Assembly (NCBI GenBank): GCA_027306605.1
Contig: DAHUZK010000040.1
Location: forward strand, 1-64,000
DNA from: Acidimicrobiaceae bacterium
GTDB taxonomy: Bacteria > Actinomycetota > Acidimicrobiia > Acidimicrobiales > RAAP-2
Direction of reading: 5' to 3'
Length of the DNA stretch: 64,000 nucleotides
Shown here: piece by piece, positions 24,071-32,171 of the stretch
How the letters are laid out: each line of letters starts with the position of its first letter
Position numbering within the stretch: the first letter of the stretch is position 1
Made by a program: the position numbers and the translations under genes
The notes under the pieces: model-generated
What the model was told of the DNA's origin: nothing
Databases searched by the model: none
What the model saw: the letters and a program-made list of their open reading frames with translations, nothing else

Positions 24071-24436
24071 GTGCTCCTCGTCGACGCGGCGAACGTCGTG
24101 GGATCCAGGCCGACGGGTTGGTGGCGCGACCGGGCGGGGGCGGCCCGTCAGTTCGTCGACCGGCTGCGATCGGCGGTCGGTGACGGGCGGATCGACCCAC
24201 CCGTCACCGTCGTCCTCGAAGGCGGGGCCCGCCAGGGCGTTCCGCCCGGAGCCGCTGGCGGTGTGACGGTCGTCCACGCAGCCCGGAGTGGCGACGACGC
24301 GCTGGTCGAGGCGGTCGCCAAGGCCTCCGGCGAGCGGATCGTGCTCGTCACGGCCGATCGCGGTCTGCGCCGGCGGGTGCAGCCCTTCGGTGCCGAGGTG
24401 GTCGGGCCGTCGTGGCTGCTGGACCGGCTCGGGTGA
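24071..24436 (+). CDS. NYN/PIN-like domain protein
   Basis: A 121-residue protein with a GTG start. It begins LLVDAANVVGSRPTGWWRDR, the NYN signature with the first catalytic Asp, and continues to VVHAARSGDDALVEAV and VTADRGLRRRV, giving the acidic cluster (Asp near residues 5, 75-76 and the TAD/RGL motif) of YacP/NYN ribonucleases. It probably binds or cleaves RNA. No ribosome site is visible in the repetitive spacer ahead. Convergent with the phospholipase gene. Confidence 0.78.
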   Translation: MLLVDAANVVGSRPTGWWRDRAGAARQFVDRLRSAVGDGRIDPPVTVVLEGGARQGVPPGAAGGVTVVHAARSGDDALVEAVAKASGERIVLVTADRGLRRRVQPFGAEVVGPSWLLDRLG

Positions 24437-24448
24437 CCGAGATGGACC

Positions 24449-26008
24449 CTAGGCCCGTTCCTGGCGCGGCATCGACTGGTGCTCGGGGACCGGGTAGACC
24501 GGCATGTCGTTCTGCACGCCGAGTATCTCCTGCTGCGTGCAGCCCAGGGCGAGCATGTCCGACATCGTGTCGTGGGCCGTGCTGGGGAGCGCCGGCACCG
24601 CGGTCTCGTGTCGGTCCATGTGCAGCGTCGACGTCAGATCGCCCGACGTCGCCCGGCGCCAGGCCGAGATGTTTGGTGCCTTCACGCCGAAGCGCTCCTC
24701 CAGGAAACGAAGCTGTGAGGTGTGGTCGAACACGCCGGGCGCGACGTGCCCGCCGCGGCTGAAGGGTGACACCACGAGCAGGGGCACCCGGAAGCCCATG
24801 CCGACCGGCCCCCGGATGCCGTCGGCGTCGTTGGGCAGAGCCTGCTGAGTGAGGAACTCGCCGGTGGTGCCCTTCGGCGGGACCGGCGGTGGCACGTGGT
24901 CGAAGAAGCCGTCGTTCTCGTCGTACATGTGGAAGAGGACCGTCTTGGACCAAACCTCGGGGTGCGCTGCCAGGGCCGCCACGACCTGGCTGGTGAAGTA
25001 CTCGCCCAGCGCCGGTGGTGACGAGGGGTGCTCGTCGTAGCCGAGCGCCGGGATGAGCCAGCTGACGGCGGGGAGCCGGCCCGTGGCCAGATCCGTCATG
25101 AAGTCGTCTGGGTACACCGGCAGGAACGCCTTCTGGTACAGCGGAGAGCTCGGGTTCTTGTACTGGGAGAAGTACGGGAGGATGGCATCGCTGAGGATGC
25201 CGTGCTGCTCGAAGAACGCGGGCTGGAAGATGGCGCCGGTGGGGTTGTACACCTTCCAGCTCACCCCGGCGTCCTCGAGCACCTCGGGGACGGTGTCCCA
25301 GCTGACGCTGTAGACGACGTCGGCCGACAGGCTGGTCGTGAGGACCGGGCCGCCTGCGTGCCCCGAGGGGTCGATCGTCCCCGAGAGCGACATGAGGCGG
25401 TTGGGATGGGTCGGCCCGAGCACCGAGCAGTGGTAGTTGTCTCCGATGGTGAAGGCGTCGGCCAGCGCGTAGTAGAAGGGGAGGTCCTTGCGCTCGTAGT
25501 AGCCCATGGTGAGGACGCCGTACTCGGGTCCCTCGAAGTCGGGCTGGACGTGGGTGCTCACGAACGCCTCGTTGTGCCCCGTGCCCCGGCACAGGTGCTC
25601 GGCTTGCCAGCTGTGGTCGAGGTCCTTCGTGCACATTCCGCGCGACGTCGAGGAGTCGAGGTGGAACGGGAGCAGCGTTCGGGCACGCCCACCCGGCCAC
25701 TTCTGGGCGAAGGCGCCCAAGCTGTCGCGGGGATGGTCGTCGAAGCCGCGCACACCGCGATAGGTGCCGTAGTAGTGGTCGAACGACCGGTTCTCCTGCA
25801 TCAAGAAGACGACGTGTTCGATCGCACCGAGGTCCGACCCCGCCGGTTTCGTCGACGCCGCCGCCCGTGCGATGGCTGCACCGGCTCGGGCGGTGTCGCC
25901 GCGTCGCGCCGCGGCCAACACCGACGCGCCGCCGGCGGCCAGCGCGGCCCGCAGGAGCGTGCGTCGGTCGAAGCGACCCCGGCCCTCCGGTGGTCCGCCC
26001 CCGCTCAT
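24449..26008 (-). CDS. Secreted phospholipase C-like phosphoesterase (Tat signal)
   Basis: A 519-residue protein of the acid phosphatase/phospholipase C family. The N terminus has a twin-arginine signal (DRRTLLRAALAAGGASVLAAA, residues 14-33). The catalytic core shows FLMQENRSFDHYYGTYRGVRGF (metal and nucleophile region), HPNRLMSLSG, and VLFHMYDENDGFFDHVPPP near the C terminus. It would be exported folded and hydrolyse phospholipids or other phosphodiesters/phosphomonoesters outside the cell. Substrate specificity is not visible. Start ATG at 26008; the SRAP gene ends 16 bp upstream on the same strand. Confidence 0.9.
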   Translation of the reverse strand: MSGGGPPEGRGRFDRRTLLRAALAAGGASVLAAARRGDTARAGAAIARAAASTKPAGSDLGAIEHVVFLMQENRSFDHYYGTYRGVRGFDDHPRDSLGAFAQKWPGGRARTLLPFHLDSSTSRGMCTKDLDHSWQAEHLCRGTGHNEAFVSTHVQPDFEGPEYGVLTMGYYERKDLPFYYALADAFTIGDNYHCSVLGPTHPNRLMSLSGTIDPSGHAGGPVLTTSLSADVVYSVSWDTVPEVLEDAGVSWKVYNPTGAIFQPAFFEQHGILSDAILPYFSQYKNPSSPLYQKAFLPVYPDDFMTDLATGRLPAVSWLIPALGYDEHPSSPPALGEYFTSQVVAALAAHPEVWSKTVLFHMYDENDGFFDHVPPPVPPKGTTGEFLTQQALPNDADGIRGPVGMGFRVPLLVVSPFSRGGHVAPGVFDHTSQLRFLEERFGVKAPNISAWRRATSGDLTSTLHMDRHETAVPALPSTAHDTMSDMLALGCTQQEILGVQNDMPVYPVPEHQSMPRQERA

Positions 26009-26024
26009 GACTTCGGTCCGCCGC

Positions 26025-26774
26025 TCACACCGACTCGATCAGGCTCGAGTCGTTGTTGCGGACGTTTCCGATCCGCGGCCCGACGAGGTGATGCACCACC
26101 GTGCCCGCCGGCGGCGGTCGCAGCAGTGCGCGCGGCGCTTCGCCGTCCTCGTCGGCGGGATCGAGCCACAGGTCGAAGGTGGCCGGGTCGAGGATGACCG
26201 GCATGCGATCGTGGATGCCCTCCATGTCCGCGCCGCCCGGGGTGGTGATGATCGTGCAGCTGCGCAGGAAGGGGGCGCCCTCGGGTGCATCCTTCGGGCG
26301 CCAGCGCTCGGCCAGGCCGGCGAAGGCCATCGGCTCGCCGTCGGCCCGGGTGAAGTAGTGGGGCTGCCTGGCGCCCGTCTTCGTCTTGCGCCACTCGTAG
26401 AACCCGTCGGCGGGCACGATGATCCGCCGCCGTCGGAAGGCCTCGCGGAACGACGCCTTGGTGGCGACCGTCTCGCTGCGCGCGTTGAAGAGACGGCTGG
26501 CGGACTTGGCGTCCTTGGACCACCAGGGGACCAGGCCCCAGCGGAACGACATGAGCAGGCGTTCGGGCTGTCCGTCGGGCTGTCCGGGTGACGGGCCGCC
26601 GCCCGCCTCCGCCGGACCCGGGTGCGGCGGGCGGTCCCGGATGCCCAGGACCTGGTCGGTGGGAGCGACGTTCCAGCTCGGCTCGTAGTCGGCCTCGGTG
26701 CCCTCGGCCAGGGTGGCTCCGAAGTAACGGGCGATGCGGGCGGGCGGGGTGTAGAGGGCGTAGCGGCCGCACAT
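26025..26774 (-). CDS. SOS response-associated peptidase (SRAP/HMCES/YedK)
   Basis: A 249-residue SRAP protein. Cys2 (MCGRY), which forms the thiazolidine crosslink with abasic sites, is present; NARSET, GFYEW with the catalytic Glu, and HDRMPVIL with the active-site His are all conserved. It shields abasic sites in single-stranded DNA and can self-process. The N-terminal Met is removed in the family to expose Cys, consistent with the ATG at 26772-26774. It lies divergently, 105 bp from the LexA-box-controlled mutasome, and may share that operator. The insert around residues 54-72 (Pro/Gly-rich) is longer than usual. Confidence 0.92.
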   Translation of the reverse strand: MCGRYALYTPPARIARYFGATLAEGTEADYEPSWNVAPTDQVLGIRDRPPHPGPAEAGGGPSPGQPDGQPERLLMSFRWGLVPWWSKDAKSASRLFNARSETVATKASFREAFRRRRIIVPADGFYEWRKTKTGARQPHYFTRADGEPMAFAGLAERWRPKDAPEGAPFLRSCTIITTPGGADMEGIHDRMPVILDPATFDLWLDPADEDGEAPRALLRPPPAGTVVHHLVGPRIGNVRNNDSSLIESV

Positions 26775-26865
26775 GCCCGAAGCATGGTCGTCCCGCGGGC
26801 CCTATGGCGAGGCGAGTCCGTGAGCTGGACTTTTGCCTCCACGAGCACGACGCGCACGGCGTCGG

Positions 26866-26887
26866 TATCCTGCGAACATATGTTCGT
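26866..26887 (+). promoter_or_regulatory. Leaderless SOS promoter: -10 TATCCT followed by a LexA box overlapping the imuA' start
   Basis: A -10-like TATCCT (26866-26871) is followed directly by GCGAACATATGTTCGT (26872-26887). This matches the actinobacterial LexA operator TCGAAC-N4-GTTCGA in all but the outermost bases and is a perfect 14-bp palindrome (CGAAC-ATAT-GTTCG). The centre of the palindrome contains the ATG of imuA' (26880-26882), so the operator covers the predicted transcription start and the start codon. This implies a leaderless, LexA-repressed transcript. Confidence 0.82.
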
Positions 26888-27710
26888 ATCCCGGATCGGG
26901 TCGTCGTCTGCTCCCTCGCCGGCTCCCTCGCCGGCTCCCGCGCCGCCCCCTCGTTCGCGGGACCTCCCGGCCGGGTTGGCCGACCGGATCCGGCCTGTCA
27001 CGCCGGTGGCCGGGCGGACCCTGCCGGTGCCCCCGTCGCTGGCCCCGCTCTTCCCGGGTGGCACCCTGCGGCGCGGGACGACGACCACCGTGAGCGGGCC
27101 GCCGGGCCACGGCGCGACCACCCTGGCGCTGTCCCTCCTCGCCGCCGCGTCGGCGGCCGGCAGCTGGTGTGCCGCCGTCGGGCTGCGTGACCCGGGGGTG
27201 GTGGCTGCCGCCGGCCTTGGGCTCGACCTGCGCCGGGTCGTCTTCGTCCCGCACCCCGGCGCGGGGTGGGCCGAGGTGGCCGGAGACCTGCTGGCCGGCG
27301 TCGATGCCGTCCTGGTGCGGCCGCCCCGGCGGGCTCGCCTGACGGCGGCGCGCCATCTGAGCGCGCGGGCCCGCGAGCGCCAGGCCGCGCTGGTGGTCCT
27401 GCTCGAGCACACCGGCGCCTGGCCCGAGGGCGGTGACCTCGCGCTCTCGGTGTGCGCGGGCGCGTGGGAGGGGATCGGACGGGGTCATGGCCACCTGCAC
27501 GGCCGCCGGGCCGAGGTGCGCGTCAGCGGCCGACGCGCCGCCGGCCGTGCCGTCGAGTGCGCGCTGTGGCTTCCTGCCGCCACCGGCGCCGTGGCGCCAG
27601 CCCGACGGGAGGCCGCAGAGCGGAAGACCGAAGAGCAGAAGACCGAAGGGCAAGAGAAGGCGGCCCGGCCGGAGGGGGCCGGCTTCGGCGTCGGGCCGGA
27701 GGCGGCCTGA
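26880..27710 (+). CDS. imuA': ImuA' (RecA-like component of the mutasome)
   Basis: A 276-residue RecA-fold protein. After a Pro/Ser/Ala-rich repeat (PSPAPSPAPAPPP) comes the ImuA' core with the phosphate-loop segment VSGPPGHGATTLAL, where the Walker A lysine is replaced by alanine. Later sections (RRVVFVPHPGAGWAEVAGDLLAGVDAVLV, ARERQAALVVLLEHTGAWPEGGDLALSV) match actinobacterial ImuA'. In mycobacteria ImuA' links ImuB and DnaE2 in SOS mutagenesis. The C terminus is a Lys/Glu-rich tail (KTEEQKTEGQEK) built from a short repeat. The ATG lies inside the LexA box; the gene precedes imuB by 25 bp. Confidence 0.85.
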   Translation: MFVSRIGSSSAPSPAPSPAPAPPPRSRDLPAGLADRIRPVTPVAGRTLPVPPSLAPLFPGGTLRRGTTTTVSGPPGHGATTLALSLLAAASAAGSWCAAVGLRDPGVVAAAGLGLDLRRVVFVPHPGAGWAEVAGDLLAGVDAVLVRPPRRARLTAARHLSARARERQAALVVLLEHTGAWPEGGDLALSVCAGAWEGIGRGHGHLHGRRAEVRVSGRRAAGRAVECALWLPAATGAVAPARREAAERKTEEQKTEGQEKAARPEGAGFGVGPEAA

Positions 27711-27735
27711 CTGAGCGACGTGGTGGAGAAGAAGA

Positions 27736-28860
27736 GTGGAACGGCTTGTCGTCATCTGGTGCCCGGACCTCCTCGAGGAGGGGCAGCGCGGGGAGGAGGC
27801 ACGGCGCTTCGCCCGCGTCGTGGCGGCTGCGGGCGAGCTCTGCCCCTGGGTGCATCCCGTCCGGCTCGGGGTCTGCGCGCTGCCGGCGCGCGGCCCCGCC
27901 CGCTTCTTCGGCGGTGAGGAGGCGGTCGTGTCCCTGCTGGCGGCGCGCCTGGGCGCGAGCGACGACGCTGCGGGCGGCCGGGGAGGCGAGGAGGTCCGGA
28001 TCGGGGTGGCCGACGGGCTCTTCGCCGCCGTGCTGGCCGCCCGGGCCGGGCTGATCGTCCCGCCCGCCGGGACGGCGGGCTTCCTGGCATCGTGGTCGGT
28101 GGCGACGCTGGGGCGTCCCGACCTGGCGGTCACGCTGCAGCGGCTGGGGGTGACCACGCTCGGGCAGCTCGCCGCGCTGCCCGCCACGAGCGTGTCGGAC
28201 CGTTTCGGGACCGATGCCGCCGCCTGCCATGCGGTGGCCCGGGGTGAGAGCGGCGAGCTGGCCGGGTTGCGCGACCGCGCCGTCGAGCGCCGGCTTCGTG
28301 TGGCCCGGGGCGAGGATCCCGAGCGCGGGGACGCACCTCCTCCACCGACGCAGCCCGGCTTCTTCGGTGGCACGTCGGAGGCCGATGTGCGGGCGGCGCG
28401 CTCTTTCGTCAAGGTGCAGGAGCGGCTCGGGGTCGAGGCGGTGCTGTTGGGCCGGCTGCGCGGCGGACGCGACCCGGCCGGCCAGTCGGTCCTGGTGCCC
28501 TGGGGCAGTCCCGACACCGACGCCGGGACGGGCGGTGGCGCACCCTGGCCGGGCCGGCTGCCTCCACCGGCCCCCACCGACGTGCTGCGCGAGCCGCTGC
28601 GCGCCGAGCTGGCCGACGCCGAGGGGAACGCCATGGTGGTCACCGGGCGCGGGCTCCTGACCGCACCGCTCACGCGGCTCTCGGTCTGCGGCGGCCCCTG
28701 GGAGCAGGTGGTGGGGTGGGCCGGCCCGTGGCCGGTCACCGAGCGGTGGTGGTCGGCGCGCCGGCGCACGGCCCGTCTCCAGGTGGTGACGGCGGATGGG
28801 GTGGCACGCCTGCTGCGGACCGAACGTGGCCAGTGGTGGGTGGAGGCGCTCTATGACTGA
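27736..28860 (+). CDS. imuB: ImuB, unusually short Y-family-like mutasome hub
   Basis: A 374-residue ImuB homologue, against roughly 500 or more residues for mycobacterial ImuB. The N terminus (VVIWCPDLL), CALPARGPARFFGGEEA, the helix-hairpin-helix LGVTTLGQLAALPATSVSDRFG, the clamp-binding-like QPGFFGG and the C-terminal VTGRGLLTAPLTRLSV.GGPWE..VGWAGPWPV.ERWW are all present and in order. Two blocks seem missing: the part between WCPD and the ARRF helix that carries the palm residues, and most of the little-finger region before QPGFFGG. No catalytic acidic triad is visible. GTG start with a GAGAAGAAG ribosome site. Its stop region overlaps a direct repeat ahead of dnaE2. Confidence 0.85.
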   Translation: MERLVVIWCPDLLEEGQRGEEARRFARVVAAAGELCPWVHPVRLGVCALPARGPARFFGGEEAVVSLLAARLGASDDAAGGRGGEEVRIGVADGLFAAVLAARAGLIVPPAGTAGFLASWSVATLGRPDLAVTLQRLGVTTLGQLAALPATSVSDRFGTDAAACHAVARGESGELAGLRDRAVERRLRVARGEDPERGDAPPPPTQPGFFGGTSEADVRAARSFVKVQERLGVEAVLLGRLRGGRDPAGQSVLVPWGSPDTDAGTGGGAPWPGRLPPPAPTDVLREPLRAELADAEGNAMVVTGRGLLTAPLTRLSVCGGPWEQVVGWAGPWPVTERWWSARRRTARLQVVTADGVARLLRTERGQWWVEALYD

Positions 28861-28885
28861 GGCCTCTGCCCAATGACTGAGGCCT
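28853..28885 (+). repeat. 13-bp direct repeat at the imuB/dnaE2 junction
   Basis: ATGACTGAGGCCT occurs at 28853-28865 (across the imuB stop) and again at 28873-28885 (the dnaE2 start), a 20-bp period. The first copy would encode a 7-residue peptide ending in TGA two bases past the dnaE2 ATG. It looks like a duplication of the original overlapping stop/start. Confidence 0.7.
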
Positions 28886-31800
28886 ATGCGGAGCTGCACG
28901 CCCACTCGGGGTTCAGCTTCCTCGATGGCAGCAGCGATCCCGAAGAGCTTGTGGCCGAGGCGGACCGGCTCGGCCTGGCCGCCCTGGCCCTGACCGACCA
29001 TCACGGCTTCTACGGCGTGGTCCGCTTCGCCGAGGCGGCGCGTGCCTGCGGCCTGCCGACCGCCTTCGGAACCGAGGTGACGTTGGCACCCGCCGGTCTG
29101 CGCACCGGAGAGCCGGATCCGACGGGTACGCACCTCGTCGTGCTCGCCCGCGACCCCGAGGGCTACGCGCGCCTCTCCACCGTGCTGGCCGACGCGCATC
29201 TCGCCGGCGGGGAGAAGGGCAGGCCCGTGTTCACCTTCGAGGCGCTGGCCGGCGCGGCCGATGGGCACTGGCTGGTGCTCAGCGGCTGCCGCAAGGGGGC
29301 GGTCCCCGCCGCGCTGATGGAGGCCGGGCCACGGGCGGCTTCCAAGGAGGTGGGCCGTCTCGTCGACGCCTTCGGCCGAGCCAACGTCGCCCTGGAGCTG
29401 TGGGACCACGGGGACCCGCTCGACACGGCGCGCAACGACGCGCTGGCTCGCCTGGCCGTGGAGTGGGGGCTCGATGCGGTGGCCACCAACAACGCGCACT
29501 ACGCCACACCGGCAGGGTTCCGCCTGGCCACCACGCTCGCCGCGGTGCGGGCGCGTCGCCCCTTGGCCGAGCTCGAGGGCTGGCTGCCCCCGGCGCCGGT
29601 GGCCTGCCTGCGTTCGGCGGCCGAGCAGTCGCGTCGCTTCGCCCGCTGGCCCGGCGTGGTCGAGCGTGCCGCCGAGCTCGGGCGCGCCTGCGCTTTCGAC
29701 CTGCGCCTGGTGGCGCCCCGCCTGCCCGACTTCCCCGTGCCGGCGGGGACCGACGAGCAGGGGTACCTGCGCCAGCTTGTGGTCGAGGGTGCGACCCGGC
29801 GCTACGGGCCACCCGGGGCCGAGCGGGTGCCGGGGGCGTGGAAGCAGATCCACCACGAGCTCGACGTCATCGGCCGGCTCGGTTTCGCCGGCTACTTCCT
29901 CATCGTCTGGGACATCGCCCAGGTCTGCCGGCGACTCGACATCTACTGCCAAGGCCGCGGCTCGGCCGCGAACTCGGCGGTCTGCTACGCGCTCGGGGTC
30001 ACCAACGTCGACGCGGTCGATCTCGGACTGCTCTTCGAACGCTTCCTCTCGCCGGCGCGGGACGGGCCCCCCGACATCGACGTGGACATCGAGTCGGAGC
30101 GACGCGAGGAGGTGATCCAGTACGTCTACGAGCGCTACGGCAGGCGTCATGCGGCACAGGTGGCCAACGTCATCACCTACCGGCCACGCTCGGCGCTGCG
30201 CGACGTGGGCAAGGCCTTCGGCTTCACCCAGGAGGAGGTGAACGGCTGGTCGGCGGGTATCGACGCCGGTCACGGGCGCGGCACCTCCTCGTCCGCCGCC
30301 GTGCACGAGGTGGCCGAGACGCAGGGTGGCGCCGTCCCGGAGCTGGTGACCGAGCTGGCGGCCGAGGTGCTCGACCGGCCACGCCATCTCGGCATCCACT
30401 CGGCCGGCATGGTGCTGTGCGACCGCCCCGTGGTCGAGGTCTGCCCGGTGGAGTGGGCCCGCATGCCGGGGCGCACCGTGCTGCAGTGGGACAAGGACGA
30501 CTGCGCCGCCATCGGACTGGTCAAGTTCGACCTGCTCGGCCTCGGCATGCTCGAGGCGTTGCACCGCATGGTCGACCTGGTGCGCGACTTCCACGGCGCA
30601 GAGCTCGACCTGGGCCGGCTGCCCCAGGAGGACGCCGTCTACGACCTGTTGTGCCGGGCCGACACGGTCGGTGTCTTCCAGGTGGAGAGCCGGGCCCAGA
30701 TGGGGACGCTACCGCGGGTGGCGCCGCGCACCTTCTACGACCTCGCCATCGAGGTGGCGCTCATCCGGCCCGGGCCGATCCAGGGGCACGCGGTGAACCC
30801 CTACATCCGTCGTCGCCGCGGGGAGGAACCCGTCACCTACCTGCATCCGCTGCTCGAACCCATCCTCGAGCGCACGCTCGGGGTGCCGCTGTTCCAGGAG
30901 CAGCTGATGGAGATGGCGGTGGCCATTGCGGGATTCAGCGCGGCCGACGCCGACGAGCTGCGCCAGGCCATGGCGGCCAAACGCTCGGTGGTGCGCATGG
31001 AGCGGATGCGGGAGCGTCTCTACGAGGGCATGACGGAACGCGGTGTGACGGGCGACGTGGCGGACCAGATCTTCGAGGCGCTGGCGGCATTCGCCAACTT
31101 CGGCTTCCCCGAGTCGCACTCGGTGTCGTTCGCGCATCTCGTCTACTCCTCCGCCTGGCTGAAGCTGCACTACCCGGCCGCGTTCACCGCCGGGCTGCTC
31201 AACTCCCAGCCGATGGGGTTCTGGTCCCCCCAGTCACTGGTGGCCGACGCCCGGCGCCATGGGGTCGGCGTGCGCCGCCCGCACGTGAACCGCTCCGCGA
31301 CGGGTGCCTCGCTCGAGGGCTGCGTCGGCGCGCCCTTGCTGCGGCTCGGGCTGGCCTCGGTACGCGGGGTGGGGGAGGCGACGGCCCAACGCATCGTGGC
31401 GGGACGTCCCTGGCGCGACGGCGAGGACCTGGTGCGCCGGGCCGGGGTGACCCGGGCTCAGCTCGAGACGCTGGCCGCCGCCGGCGCGCTCGACCCCGAG
31501 GGGGACGACGGTGAGTCGCACGGCACCGCATCCTCACGGCGCCGGCTGTTGTGGGGGGCGGGAGCGGCGGCACAGGGGACGCCGGACCGTCTGCCCGGGA
31601 TCGTGGTGGGGACCGAGGCACCGCCGCTGCCCGAGCCGAGCCTGGCCGAGGCCGTGGGCGACGACCTGTGGGCGCTCGGGCTGGCCCCCGAGCGCACCGC
31701 CATGCACCTGGCACGCGAGCGGCTCGAGGCGGCGGGGGTGGTGACGGCCGTCGCCCTCGAGGGCTGCGCCGACGGGGAGCGGGTGACGGTGGCCGGTGTG

Positions 31801-32052
31801 GTGACGCACCGCCAGCACCCCGAGACGGCGCGCGGCGCGGTGTTCGTCAACCTCGAGGACGAGACGGGCCACGTCAACGTCGTCTTCTCCCGGGGTGCCT
31901 GGGCCCGCTGGAAGCACGTGGCCCGTCACGTACCGGTGTTGCTCGTCCGCGGCCGGGTGCGCAAGGGCCAGGGGGCGGTCAGTTTCGACGCCGAGCGGGT
32001 CGAGGCGCTGGGGGTCGGAACGGCGGTGCCGGCGAGCCGTGACTTCCGTTAG
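28873..32052 (+). CDS. dnaE2: Error-prone DNA polymerase DnaE2
   Basis: A 1059-residue C-family polymerase. Domains in order: PHP domain (AELHAHSGFSFLDGSSDPEE, ALALTDHHGFYG) about 1-250; palm with the catalytic motif PDIDVDIE at about 399-406 (Asp401 and Asp403) and the third Asp in KFDLLGLGML near 553; fingers; a helix-hairpin-helix near 830; and a C-terminal OB fold (VAGVVTHRQHPETARGAVFVNLEDETG) near 955-1040, ending in the SRDFR tail typical of DnaE2. It does translesion synthesis with ImuA' and ImuB after SOS induction. Co-transcribed with imuB, 12 bp apart. Confidence 0.95.
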   Translation: MTEAYAELHAHSGFSFLDGSSDPEELVAEADRLGLAALALTDHHGFYGVVRFAEAARACGLPTAFGTEVTLAPAGLRTGEPDPTGTHLVVLARDPEGYARLSTVLADAHLAGGEKGRPVFTFEALAGAADGHWLVLSGCRKGAVPAALMEAGPRAASKEVGRLVDAFGRANVALELWDHGDPLDTARNDALARLAVEWGLDAVATNNAHYATPAGFRLATTLAAVRARRPLAELEGWLPPAPVACLRSAAEQSRRFARWPGVVERAAELGRACAFDLRLVAPRLPDFPVPAGTDEQGYLRQLVVEGATRRYGPPGAERVPGAWKQIHHELDVIGRLGFAGYFLIVWDIAQVCRRLDIYCQGRGSAANSAVCYALGVTNVDAVDLGLLFERFLSPARDGPPDIDVDIESERREEVIQYVYERYGRRHAAQVANVITYRPRSALRDVGKAFGFTQEEVNGWSAGIDAGHGRGTSSSAAVHEVAETQGGAVPELVTELAAEVLDRPRHLGIHSAGMVLCDRPVVEVCPVEWARMPGRTVLQWDKDDCAAIGLVKFDLLGLGMLEALHRMVDLVRDFHGAELDLGRLPQEDAVYDLLCRADTVGVFQVESRAQMGTLPRVAPRTFYDLAIEVALIRPGPIQGHAVNPYIRRRRGEEPVTYLHPLLEPILERTLGVPLFQEQLMEMAVAIAGFSAADADELRQAMAAKRSVVRMERMRERLYEGMTERGVTGDVADQIFEALAAFANFGFPESHSVSFAHLVYSSAWLKLHYPAAFTAGLLNSQPMGFWSPQSLVADARRHGVGVRRPHVNRSATGASLEGCVGAPLLRLGLASVRGVGEATAQRIVAGRPWRDGEDLVRRAGVTRAQLETLAAAGALDPEGDDGESHGTASSRRRLLWGAGAAAQGTPDRLPGIVVGTEAPPLPEPSLAEAVGDDLWALGLAPERTAMHLARERLEAAGVVTAVALEGCADGERVTVAGVVTHRQHPETARGAVFVNLEDETGHVNVVFSRGAWARWKHVARHVPVLLVRGRVRKGQGAVSFDAERVEALGVGTAVPASRDFR

Positions 32053-32171
32053 GTGAGCACGGCCCGATCGACCGAACGCCACCGAGCCCCGGGCCTCCCC
32101 TCGCCGGGCCGATCCAACTATGGTTGGTGGGCGTCAGCAGTCGGCCTTTATGGCGAATCAGGAGGCCGAAC

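Noticed and set aside
27523-30594. A very long open frame (about 1000 codons) on the minus strand under the mutasome genes
   Set aside because: It is antisense to imuA', imuB and dnaE2, is rich in Arg/His/Pro/Gly with no domain, and arises from G/C bias at third positions. The same applies to other long antisense frames (e.g. 759-2243 plus, 2606-4174 plus, 46018-48573 plus, 48701-51406 minus).
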